Shown in pieces: positions 36,401-44,800 of a stretch of DNA of 64,000 nucleotides (the first letter of the stretch is position 1; each line of letters begins with the position of its first letter). The stretch comes from UBA2638 sp046293135 (GTDB lineage: Bacteria > Pseudomonadota > Alphaproteobacteria > Micavibrionales > Micavibrionaceae). The DNA is taken from the NCBI GenBank assembly GCA_046293135.1, contig JBKBPR010000004.1, positions 62,001 through 126,000 on the forward strand, read 5' to 3'. Made by a program: the position numbers and the translations under genes. The notes beneath the pieces were generated by a model. It saw only the letters and a list, made by a program, of their open reading frames with translations, did not search any database and was not told the origin of the DNA.

Positions 36401-37498
36401 ATTCATCGCCTTTTGATACAGCCCCAACAAGTTATGCTGGCGGGAAAGTGTTTGAAACTCAGCCTTGTCACCATCCATGAAGTTCCAGTCGGCAAGGGTG
36501 AACAGACCGTTTTCCGCATCATGCTCATATTCCAGCCGCACCAGCTCGAAGGATTCCGGCAGCGTCATATCAGGCGGCGGATTTTCCGGCCTGACCTTCA
36601 GCGAGAACACATGCCGCCCCGATTTCGGGTAAAGGGCGTAATCATTGGACACCAAAAAGCGCATCCCTGATTCCATATGCGTTGCGCTTTTTTCCCAGAT
36701 CATGCGCGGAGTTTTGCCGAAATCAAGCGTGTTGGTATGGAAGCCATGCACCGCCATCAGCGTTTCGGCATCCTTGCAATTGAGGGCGAGGGTTTCGTTT
36801 TCCTCCTGAATGACATCAAGGAAGAACGGCGTCAGGGATTTTTCAAAGCCGCCTTTTTCGCTCAACCCCTCAAGGAACGGGGATTTTCCGGCAAGATCGG
36901 CGAGCAGATTGTTGTGCTGCTCTGCGGTTGATAAAATACGCGCCAGATCCTGCACAGGCTCGCGCTCCCGCAATGTTTCTTTGATGCGCTGGCTGAGTTC
37001 GAGAACACGGTTGATGAGGCGCTGGTTTTTCGGCTCTAACGGGTCTTGCGGTGCGCCGCTTTGGGCGCTTGAGAATTTCAAATCGCCATTCAGCCAGATT
37101 TGCTCCGGCAAGATGACGGGCAGGGCATCAGGGCTTTGCAGCGGATCACGCCGCCCGCGATAGGCAATCACGTAATGTTCGTTCGGCTCTGCGCCTTCGC
37201 TGTTATCGTATGGGCTGTGCTTCCAGAAAATGATTTTATCATCAAGAATGCCGTTTTCGGGGTCGTAATGGGTTTCCGAGGTTACGGAGATAATTTGCTG
37301 GCCTTCAGGGTCATAGGCCGCGCCGTTGAGGATATAGGGGGTTTTGAAGTCAATCTCGCCAAGAGCCTGAAACCGCTCAGCATCGGTTTTTCCGGAAATG
37401 ACGCCTCCGCGCCACAGCCCCAGATAAAGCAGCGTTTTATCAAGCGTATAGAGATCCGTTCCATCTCTATCGCGGTTAAAGTCCTCTACGAGGGCCAT
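33458..37498 (-). CDS. Giant beta-CASP / RNase J-like metallo-beta-lactamase
   Basis: A 1346-residue protein with a novel N-terminal 400 residues, then a metallo-beta-lactamase domain: HDHFDH at 483-488, a motif-3 His in ATRHSAE (about 574) and Asp in NYGDAYEF (about 601). The beta-CASP part has FVTQTASMGAS (about 1075), HIHGHGFMDDLRRM (about 1122) and VHIPSWQNL, which parallel the 'SGH' and 'P.HGE' motifs of RNase J. The Lys/Ala/Pro-rich C-terminus looks disordered. All expected metal ligands are present, so a 5'-3' exo- or endoribonuclease activity is plausible. It is twice the normal RNase J length. It begins 94 bases after the 892-residue gene. Confidence 0.65.
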   Translation of the reverse strand: MALVEDFNRDRDGTDLYTLDKTLLYLGLWRGGVISGKTDAERFQALGEIDFKTPYILNGAAYDPEGQQIISVTSETHYDPENGILDDKIIFWKHSPYDNSEGAEPNEHYVIAYRGRRDPLQSPDALPVILPEQIWLNGDLKFSSAQSGAPQDPLEPKNQRLINRVLELSQRIKETLREREPVQDLARILSTAEQHNNLLADLAGKSPFLEGLSEKGGFEKSLTPFFLDVIQEENETLALNCKDAETLMAVHGFHTNTLDFGKTPRMIWEKSATHMESGMRFLVSNDYALYPKSGRHVFSLKVRPENPPPDMTLPESFELVRLEYEHDAENGLFTLADWNFMDGDKAEFQTLSRQHNLLGLYQKAMNYLNKGKYPPLHDLIHECRLDDILKELRPPPLLEDGIEMLWIPFNGRNLSKQVGTGGDGLGGGNAFLSRYKEADGTWNECGIIIDIPYQPANGNGDYEGIQPDFRAVWEKSDTVLLTHDHFDHSTIEYMAMQGLFQGKNVICTQAVEDIVRSRMSKLGVRKEDYPKFTNPEAPDSGMISMGNGVYAYSVQDKNGNIRFWNQLCLNATRHSAEVIANMITGTFNGEQWNETFFNYGDAYEFTPNGLKFAEEGQMALLRLPQISDAAKEGLIATAGLKSAYATPENKESPHQFQSHMLRDLSEKYPDRDFSKLYIAQHDPTNCATPGFAPRPDEVKRNWKACMEMVKGALLLHVPFSTSVAEINAMDELISESATLRHSTDVGANMQIRSSVMNKNGVYPDLDLRTIQIPIDKHPAVLFEAAESAVDDFLEKRLLRAEKAAAKRKDGMSAADLLEQDTPYQIMRLIKDKCDSAQASGFDKPEILYHCFMQPENLDVWRNLMQEAGRPPSTTIDFDTLQTIPKQHFAMAKKAIKGQIEADILAQYEQGALPHTTTKRGLSSVINLLANGNTAYWSLKSLEKHGKIAFDPLKRCSRNDSRMYSALMNEQPEASMHYSRTSKIAKFLRNFHDKLLIRITGPIGSAEEGFATLSRYANGDSLLDYDEFVRNTGFEISDNTPKTIFVTQTASMGASSEIAQDRLMKMLVQNRGDTVFCAFKNGFKIYNPKEKFGNVLQTAKKQGWNAQWDAKNNEIRVYDVPFHIHGHGFMDDLRRMVDHSNAKLHEIVHIPSWQNLNTARDIIKQQGGDTSRCEPHDFVSMKAVTDEKSGKLDLKITDFLTPSYWLLRLRRKYGQQYGGVVEMVRAIVQRDIGNKRVSGLDVRRSEHGQHSGLYREQTASILAQDFPQAANLDHSARNNILGPSSANIRNEEMPRSPSTGSMLSLMLRADKAQRANKAKAKTKPKAASPSSPPDNTGHNGGFSPDVI

Positions 37499-37592
37499 AT
37501 GCTCACTCTCTCCCGTTCTTTAAGAGTGCGTTATAAATTCCCAAACTCCCTGCCGGCCTTGTTTTTAGCGTCGTAAATTGCGAACGTGTTAG

Positions 37593-40271
37593 TTACGCAA
37601 CCGATATCGAAGGCGTATTATCCAGATGGATAACGCCGCTTCCGAACACGTTTTTACGCGCTTTGGCCGTTAGATTTTCCATGGCATCCCGTCCGGCGCG
37701 GTAATCTTCATGCAGATCGCGCAGACTGAAATCGTCTATTCCCATCATTCCTTTTGTCGTCAAATGCCCCGTCACCGGAAGCGGGGTCGCCGCCGATTTG
37801 GCGTCTGGTTTTGTGAACATCGGTACGGCGCGCATCCAGCCCCACATCATCCGTACCAGCTTGGCCTTTTGCACGGGGTCTTGCGCGTATGGCGCGTAAT
37901 CATCTGCTGTTTTGGTTTTTTCAGCCTTACCGAAGGCGATAAATTCAGGGTCTTGCAAGAATTTATCCAAGACAGGGTTATCGCCGATACGGTGAATATC
38001 CAGATCGCCGAGATTGACGCCGCCCGGCTCGTTTTCGATCAGATCAAGGATGAAATCTGGCGCAACCTGCGTCCAGTCGATGATCTGTTCCTGGTGATCC
38101 TTGCCGGATTTTGGATCGCGGGTGGTTATCATGTTGCGGCGGCCTGAATCGACCAGCATTTCATAAACCTCCAAAAGCCGCGCCAGCGTGATGTTATGCT
38201 CCGGCATCGGGGCGGGGTTTTTTGACTCCAGATTGGCCTTGATCTGAATACCCAAATGCAAAATGAGATCGCCGAGGTCGAGCCTTTGCGGCGGCTCTTG
38301 GGTTAGCGGATCTTCGAGATAGTCATGCCACATATAAAAATCGCATTTGAACTTGCCGCCCTCATGCGGTTTATCGACCAGCCCGACCGCGGATAACACG
38401 GCATCACCGATGATGCGGGCTTCGAGCGCGTTGATCTTTCCGGGTTTGAGGATAATTCCATCCGCCGCCAATGTCGCAAAGCGCCGCACACAGGTCTCGA
38501 TCCCTGCCGCGCTCATTTCTATCGGGCCGTCAGCGCTGATCCCTTGGCGCATTTCGGCATCAAGCGCGCCGCGGCGGTTCTTGTATTTCGCGCCGGCTTT
38601 GCGGAAGTCGCTGACCGTCACGATATTGCCGAGGTCGTTTTGTGCGCGCCAGTCCTGAAATTTCGGGCTTTTGCCCATGAGGGTGTAAATGCCGTTTTCA
38701 ATCTGGAAGCTGTGATCGGCGGCGACCTCCATCGCGAAGGTTTGGCTGCCCTTTGCCAGCGGGTCGAAGGCGGTCTTGGCGGAGCGCTGATCGCTGATAT
38801 TGTGCTTTTCGTCAAACGCCGCCGCCATCAAACCGCTATCGGCATCATCGAGCATCAGATAGGTTTTTGCGCCCTGAACGGGGCGTCTGGCCTTACGCAT
38901 GGCGTTCACAATCATAATGCTGGCCGCCTGATCAAAGGTCAGATGGTCGTTATCAGGGGTGTGATCGGGGTTTTTTGTACCGCCCAGCCGCGCAAAATTG
39001 CGGTCATTGAACAGCTTTGGGTCAAAGGCGGTGTCAAACGGATGTTCATGCAGCCCGAGTGGCCGTGCCGGAGTATGCGCCAAGGAAAACGCCACGCGCT
39101 TTTGCTGCGGATCGGCGCGTTGCTCGACCTTCAGCTTGAGCTGCTGGCTTTCGAAACCGCCACGCGGCAGATATGGCAGAATAAATGTTTCAACCTCTGG
39201 GATTTGCAGGAGCTTGGCGCGGGAGGGCGCAATATGTTCTTCCCAGAACCCCTTAAGGTGCGTGTCATTGTTAAGGATTTTGCCCAAGGTCGGCCAGTTG
39301 CAGCGCTCGGCGAGATAGGGCATCATCACGGCTTTAAGCTTGTCCATTTTCTCGATTTCGGCGGGGGAGGCATAGTGGCTCTTGACCTGATCGGCGGCGT
39401 ATTTCTGCGATAGTAGCGGGGCGTTGGAGCGCCAAAGCTCATCATACATAAACCGCGCCGCCAAAAGCGCTGCGGAGGGTTCGGAGCGGAAACCGCGCTC
39501 AACCACATCCACCAGATGCCGCGCATCCTCCCATGCCTGATCGACGATGGAAACGGGGCGGGCGTGAATATCGACAATATCGTAGCTTGCGCCTTCACGG
39601 GCATCGAGTGGCAGCCTTGCGCCATATTGCACGGCAAGCGCCACGGCCTTTTCAGGGCAGGCATTGCGCGACCACGCATGATCGCCGAAATAAATTCCGC
39701 GATCAAATTCAAGCAGGCATTCAGGCCCCCAAATACCCATTTCAAAGGTGGCATCCTGATATCCGGCGCCGCGCATCATGGCGTGAATTTGATGGAGCGC
39801 GCGCAAATGTCCTTCGCGGTCATCAGGGCCGGCCACATAAAATTGCGGCATGTTCCGCGCGGCAAATTCGGTTGCGGTTTGATTGAGCAAGCCGTTACGG
39901 GCGAACACCTCTGGCGCCATCAGCCTCGAGCCCAAAACCTCCTGCAAGCGCTGGATGGTCATGAATTCATGATCGCCCGCCTCGATGAAGCGTCTGGAGC
40001 CTTCGAGTATTTTATGCGGATATTGTTCCGCCAACTCATAGCCCTTGAACCCGCCCGAAATCGAGCAATACATCATCGCCTTTTTGTGGAAGGCATGGGC
40101 GCGGGAGCTGTCCTGCGTGAAGCCCTCAGCGTTCATTTGCAGCATTTTCCACATCGGATCGGTGAAGTCAGGACGCGGCCAATACAGCGCAGTATTGTTG
40201 ATTAAATCACCCGGATAAAGCGGCGTTTCGGAAATATACTTGCTTCCGGTTGTCGAGAGTTTGGTATCCAT
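37593..40271 (-). CDS. Unknown 892-residue protein with possible nucleoside-deoxyribosyltransferase-like segment
   Basis: First gene of the three-gene minus-strand operon. Most of the protein is unrecognised. At about residues 143-215, FYVAGPDDREGH...LLEFDRGIYFGDHAWSR...EKAVALAVQYGARLP follows the layout of DUF4406/nucleoside 2-deoxyribosyltransferase-like domains (AGP motif, an aspartate in 'cD.i..L.GW..SrGA', then 'E...A..lG'). The C-terminal half contains Asp-rich loops (LMLDDADSGLMAAAFDE) and a helical region. No membrane segment or signal peptide is seen. The domain suggestion is tentative. Confidence 0.55.
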   Translation of the reverse strand: MDTKLSTTGSKYISETPLYPGDLINNTALYWPRPDFTDPMWKMLQMNAEGFTQDSSRAHAFHKKAMMYCSISGGFKGYELAEQYPHKILEGSRRFIEAGDHEFMTIQRLQEVLGSRLMAPEVFARNGLLNQTATEFAARNMPQFYVAGPDDREGHLRALHQIHAMMRGAGYQDATFEMGIWGPECLLEFDRGIYFGDHAWSRNACPEKAVALAVQYGARLPLDAREGASYDIVDIHARPVSIVDQAWEDARHLVDVVERGFRSEPSAALLAARFMYDELWRSNAPLLSQKYAADQVKSHYASPAEIEKMDKLKAVMMPYLAERCNWPTLGKILNNDTHLKGFWEEHIAPSRAKLLQIPEVETFILPYLPRGGFESQQLKLKVEQRADPQQKRVAFSLAHTPARPLGLHEHPFDTAFDPKLFNDRNFARLGGTKNPDHTPDNDHLTFDQAASIMIVNAMRKARRPVQGAKTYLMLDDADSGLMAAAFDEKHNISDQRSAKTAFDPLAKGSQTFAMEVAADHSFQIENGIYTLMGKSPKFQDWRAQNDLGNIVTVSDFRKAGAKYKNRRGALDAEMRQGISADGPIEMSAAGIETCVRRFATLAADGIILKPGKINALEARIIGDAVLSAVGLVDKPHEGGKFKCDFYMWHDYLEDPLTQEPPQRLDLGDLILHLGIQIKANLESKNPAPMPEHNITLARLLEVYEMLVDSGRRNMITTRDPKSGKDHQEQIIDWTQVAPDFILDLIENEPGGVNLGDLDIHRIGDNPVLDKFLQDPEFIAFGKAEKTKTADDYAPYAQDPVQKAKLVRMMWGWMRAVPMFTKPDAKSAATPLPVTGHLTTKGMMGIDDFSLRDLHEDYRAGRDAMENLTAKARKNVFGSGVIHLDNTPSISVA

Positions 40272-40533
40272 ATTTGCTCAAGCCTCATCCCTGTAATTGA
40301 CGCATTGCAGCATGCCCGAATTCAGCGCATTTATTATTGTTTTGCTCTACTGATTCAATTTTTGACATGCCTCACATTAGGAAATTTTAATACCGGTGCG
40401 CAAGAAAATAATCCATGCTATAAGTGATTATTTTATGCTTTTAATGTAATAATTAAGTATTGCGTGTCAAAACTTGCAAATTATTTTTCAGACTGCTAAG
40501 AAGAAAAATTGTTTTTACTTAAAAGATGTTGAA
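40272..40533. promoter_or_regulatory. Divergent intergenic region with a strong plus-strand promoter
   Basis: AT-rich spacer between the 892-residue gene (minus) and the DeoC-like gene (plus). TTGACA at 40362-40367, 17 bases, then TTTTAA at 40385-40390 would start a transcript about 135 bases ahead of the DeoC-like ATG. Confidence 0.45.
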
Positions 40534-41778
40534 ATGGCGCTTAATTATACTTCATTCAGAAAGCATCATTCGGTTGTTCCGCACAATGTAACGGCCTCAT
40601 TGATGATTGCCGATGACCTCGCGCCGCAACGCTTGATGGCGCATGAGGCGCTGCATGATATTTTCGCGCTCTATGATGCTTTTGAGAATGGAGAGCAGGG
40701 CGCAAATACCCGCTTTAGCCCCGATCTTGCGCGTTATGCTCTGGCGCGGAACGATCATACGACGCTGCGCCCCGCGGCCAATGAAGATAAAGCCTATATG
40801 CGCCGTATGCTGGAGCGCTCGCTTTTGCCGATTCCCGTCAGGGCTCTATGCGCCCGTGAAGAGCAAATGAGAATGGTCATTGAGCTGATTGCCGAGGATA
40901 CCGCGCTGCAAGATGCGCTGGCAAAAGCACCTGATTTTAAATTGGCGATGGTGTCGGGGTCGCAATCGACATCGGCCTTTCCGCATTTTTTCAGAGATAT
41001 TGATGCGGTGAAACGTGATCTGGAGCGCAAGAATACCCTTAAGGAGTTTGCGCAAAAGCAAGGCATTAACGCCGTATGGGAATATGATTCGGTTATACCG
41101 TATATGCATTGGCTGGACGGAGATTTTGAGCATGTCCGCAAAATGCTGGAGGCCGAAGCCGAAGAGACAAAACGCTTCGGCTTTACGTGGAAATCAATTC
41201 AGAAACTTTCCGTTCACGCGCATGATGCTTTTAACAAGCCGTTTGGCGCTGATTATTTTAAAAGCGCTTATGAATCCTCGATGATGGCGCTGGAGGCGGG
41301 CGCAGAATGCGTGAAGACATCTTCCGGCTTGGCCGCCTTACCGCCGCTGCATGATTTTGTTGCCAAGGATGACGGTGCTTATGCGTCCAAAGTGTTGCCG
41401 ATGTTGATGGCTGTGCGTGATTTTAATGCCAAAACAGGCGAGGCGCGCTGGCCGAAATTTTCAGGCGGAAGCTTGAATATTGCCGATGCTGCGGCCGTTT
41501 TTGCCCTGAGCGAGGCATTGTGTGGCTCTGAAATCGCTCAAAAGACTGTAATCGGTGCGGGGACAGGATTCCGTGATAACCTTGTGCGCTTTGTTTATGA
41601 GCATGAAGGCGTTCAAAGCGGGGTGAAGTCTCACGATTTCGCGCCTTATAAGTTTGATGCGGCAGGGGTTTCGCCGTTCCGTCGCGGCTGGATCGGCGCA
41701 GCGAATCGGGGTAAGACCGAAGCTCATGCCCTGCCTGCGCCTGATGAAGTTTCTTCTGTTGTGCCTGAAATTCAGTAA
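40534..41778 (+). CDS. DeoC-like aldolase family protein
   Basis: A 414-residue protein whose C-terminal half follows deoxyribose-phosphate aldolase. The Schiff-base lysine motif is EAGAECVKTSSG (K261; DeoC AGADFIKTSTG) and the second lysine is in WPKFSGGSLNIADAA (K308; DeoC GFKPAGGVRTAEDAA). An upstream ...VIPYMHW resembles the DeoC FPYRALM strand. The first 110 residues are additional. DeoC splits 2-deoxyribose-5-phosphate to acetaldehyde and glyceraldehyde-3-phosphate; whether this paralogue does so is unproven. It ends 24 bases from the convergent helicase gene. ATG 40534 is used; an in-frame TTG at 40474 would add 20 residues. Confidence 0.62.
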   Translation: MALNYTSFRKHHSVVPHNVTASLMIADDLAPQRLMAHEALHDIFALYDAFENGEQGANTRFSPDLARYALARNDHTTLRPAANEDKAYMRRMLERSLLPIPVRALCAREEQMRMVIELIAEDTALQDALAKAPDFKLAMVSGSQSTSAFPHFFRDIDAVKRDLERKNTLKEFAQKQGINAVWEYDSVIPYMHWLDGDFEHVRKMLEAEAEETKRFGFTWKSIQKLSVHAHDAFNKPFGADYFKSAYESSMMALEAGAECVKTSSGLAALPPLHDFVAKDDGAYASKVLPMLMAVRDFNAKTGEARWPKFSGGSLNIADAAAVFALSEALCGSEIAQKTVIGAGTGFRDNLVRFVYEHEGVQSGVKSHDFAPYKFDAAGVSPFRRGWIGAANRGKTEAHALPAPDEVSSVVPEIQ

Positions 41779-41802
41779 TTTTATGTGACCTGTACGTGAC
41801 CT

Positions 41803-44800
41803 TTATAGAGCAGGCTGGTTTTGCCCGTTTGCTGCGTTTGAGGTCATGAACGCTCTATTTTTTGCTGTTGTTTCACGACCCTCAGCCGTGTTTGTGTTCT
41901 GCCGCTCGATCAATTTTTTGTCGATAATACGCCTGCGCTGCATCAGGTATTTGTAGCGGTTCTCTTGCTCGAACTCACGGTTGCAGGTGCGCTCATGACG
42001 TTTTTGCTTCGCAAATAGCTCATCCCGCTTTTGCCGTGTTTGCAAGAGGTTCATTGTTAAATCGAAGGATGTAGAGATTTTCTTTTGCTTCTTGTCAGCG
42101 TCGCTTTCGGTTGGTTGAGGGGCGTTATCGCTCTCGGCTTGGCGGCGCTTGTCTTCGAGCCGTTCGAGTTGCTTGTTGATGTCCTCGATTTCTTGCTTGA
42201 GGTTTGAAAGGCGTTTGCGCGCTTTTTTCTTTTCATTGTTAAGCGCGTCCTTTGAGAAGCGTAATCGGCCAAGTTCTTGCGCTGTACGGCCTTTTTCAAG
42301 CAAAAGCGGGTCATTCGAGGCCTCGTTTTTGGCATCTTCGCAAAAGGCCGTAAACGCATCTGTATCGCGGAATGTGCGCTGCTTTGCGCCAAGTTTGGCT
42401 TGTGCGATAAAGCGGGCTTTGCGCTCCAGCATTTGCCAGTTGTAAATATCGAACGAGCCTTCCTGCACATAAGTGAGGATTTCGACTTGCTTGTTCTGGT
42501 TTTTGGGGCGGTCAATCCGTCCGCGCCCCTGAATGACGTCACCCGGTCGCCATGGCGCATCCAGTTCATGCAGGGCGATCAGGCGTTTTTGAATATTCGT
42601 GCCTGTGCCGAGCTTTTGCGTTGTGCCGATCAGCACGGAGATTTCGCCATTGCGGCATTTGCGGAACAGTTCTTCCTTTTTGTTGTCGGAGGTGTGGTCA
42701 TGGATAAATTCGATCTTATCCGCAGGAATTCCTTGGTGAATAAGGTTCTCCTTCAGCTCTTCATAAACGGAGAATGACCCGTCACCCTTGGGAATGCCCT
42801 GATTGCAAAGCACCATTTGCAAAGCGCCGCGATGCGGTTCGATATGTTTGCTGGCCGCTTCTGATGTATAGGTTTTATTCAGATGCGCGTAATAGCGCTT
42901 GGCGATTTCTTCGGCGCAGGTTTCGATTTTGCCGATGCCGCCCTCGGTTTTTGTAAGTCCTGCCAGACGCGGATCAAGCGTAGCCAGCCGTGCCTCATTG
43001 ATGATTTTGAGGATATTGTCTTGGCTGGAAGAAACAAGTCCTTCGCGCACCTGAATAGCGCGTGTGACCAAGCTTTCGAAATAAGGGATCAGGTCAGGGC
43101 TTTCAGGGATGGCAATGATTTGCGGCTTGCCCGTGACCTTGCCCTTGGCATCAATGATTTCGGGTAGGTCTTTGATGGAAAGGTCATGGCGCGTCACAAC
43201 GTCGGAAATCGTCCCGTAGAGCTGTATGAGTTCAGGAATATTTTTATAAGCCGCCAAGCGTGATGCGACCCTGTAATAGCCTGTTTCGGGGGCTAGCTCG
43301 ATATCTTCAGCGATCTCGCCGAACATTGAAATCCAGGCATCGGGGTGCTCTATGCCTTTTTCTTTGAGTAGCTCGGGCTGCAGATAGGTTTGGAATACAT
43401 AAAATTCCATGAGCGCATTCAAAACGGGCGTAGCAGTCATAAAGGTGGCGAAGCTGTGCGGGTTTTTCTCGCGCACGTAATCGAGCTTTTCCTTGAAGCT
43501 ATTGGCCTTGGCGCTTCCGGCATGGCTGATTTCGGGAAGGCGCGAGGAAATGGCGAGGTTTTTATAATCATGCGCCTCGTCAATTAAGAGCTTATCAACG
43601 CCGAGCGCTTCAAAGCACAGCGATGTATCCGGCTCTATGGCTTGGATGAGGTCTTGCCAGACATCTGAATCGAGTGGTGAATGTAGTAATCCTTTTACGG
43701 TCAAAACAAGTTGTTCTCTCGAGGGCTGGAGAGGCTCATCGGTTTTATCAAGCTCCAGAAGCTCGGCAATTTGTAATTTAAGTTTAACAGCTTCTTTTCC
43801 GAGGCGGTCTAGCGCTCTGTAATTATGGCTTAAGCTATCTTTTTCTTCATCAATGGCCTGAATTTTACTGACCAGAGTTTCTATTTTGCGCCCCAAAGAA
43901 ACGCTAAGGCGGTCAAAACTTGATTTGGTGATAAGGATTGCATCCCAATCGTGTTGGCTGCCTTTTTTAATGAGCTTACGTAGTTTAGCCTCCGCGCCGA
44001 TGGAGGCGGCGCTATCGAGCACTTGATCATCCTCAACGACGAGAATATTGGCTCTGGGATAGAGGGTCTTGAAATCGCGTGCGAACTGCCCCAAAAGGTG
44101 GTTTTGGACGACGATCAGGGGTTTTTGGAATTTTCCGTGACGTTTGCCCTCGACGCAAATCGCAATCGAGGCATAGGTTTTTCCGGCACCCACATCCCAT
44201 TCCAGCAAGGTGGCCGGATTGTTCATCGCGCGGGCAATACCCTTTTTCTGGTGCTTTTGCATATCAATAGCGACGTTTGAGCCTGCCAATGAAAGATAAG
44301 ACCCGCTGTAACTGCGCGGCACAGTAGAATTCATTTTAAGGTTGTAAAGCGTTTGCATGCTGCGGGCATGTTCTTGGTTTTTGAGCACCCAGACTTTAAA
44401 GCGGTCTTTGATGTCCTGCATACGGTCGGCAGCAAGCTTTTTTTCAAGCTCTCTGTTGAGGTTATAACCGTTTATATCTTTGCGGACGCGGAAGGTTGGC
44501 TCTTTGGCGTTGAGCGCAAATTCCAGCAATTCTTTGGAAGATAAAACATCTGTGCCGTAGAGGTAATGCGCTGTTTCAATGTCCTGAATTGCGCCATTCA
44601 CAAACCAACGATGGGTGAGGGGGCTGTAATCAATCGTGACATGTTCCAGCCCCAACTCGTCTTGTGCAAAACCGGCGATAATATCGGGCGGTATCCACGG
44701 AACGCCAAGGGTGAGATCGATTTCATCAATCGAAACCTCGTCAGGGAGCGCTTTTTTGAGAGCTTTTCTATTTCTGTCATAGCGCTCTTTGCGCTCATCA

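Noticed and set aside
35624..36670. A 348-codon plus-strand frame antisense to the RNase J-like gene
   Set aside because: It covers the region where the metal-binding HDHFDH motif is read on the minus strand; the plus frame shows no domain.
38544..39413. A 289-codon plus-strand frame antisense to the 892-residue gene
   Set aside because: Nested in a longer gene on the minus strand, no ribosome site or domain.
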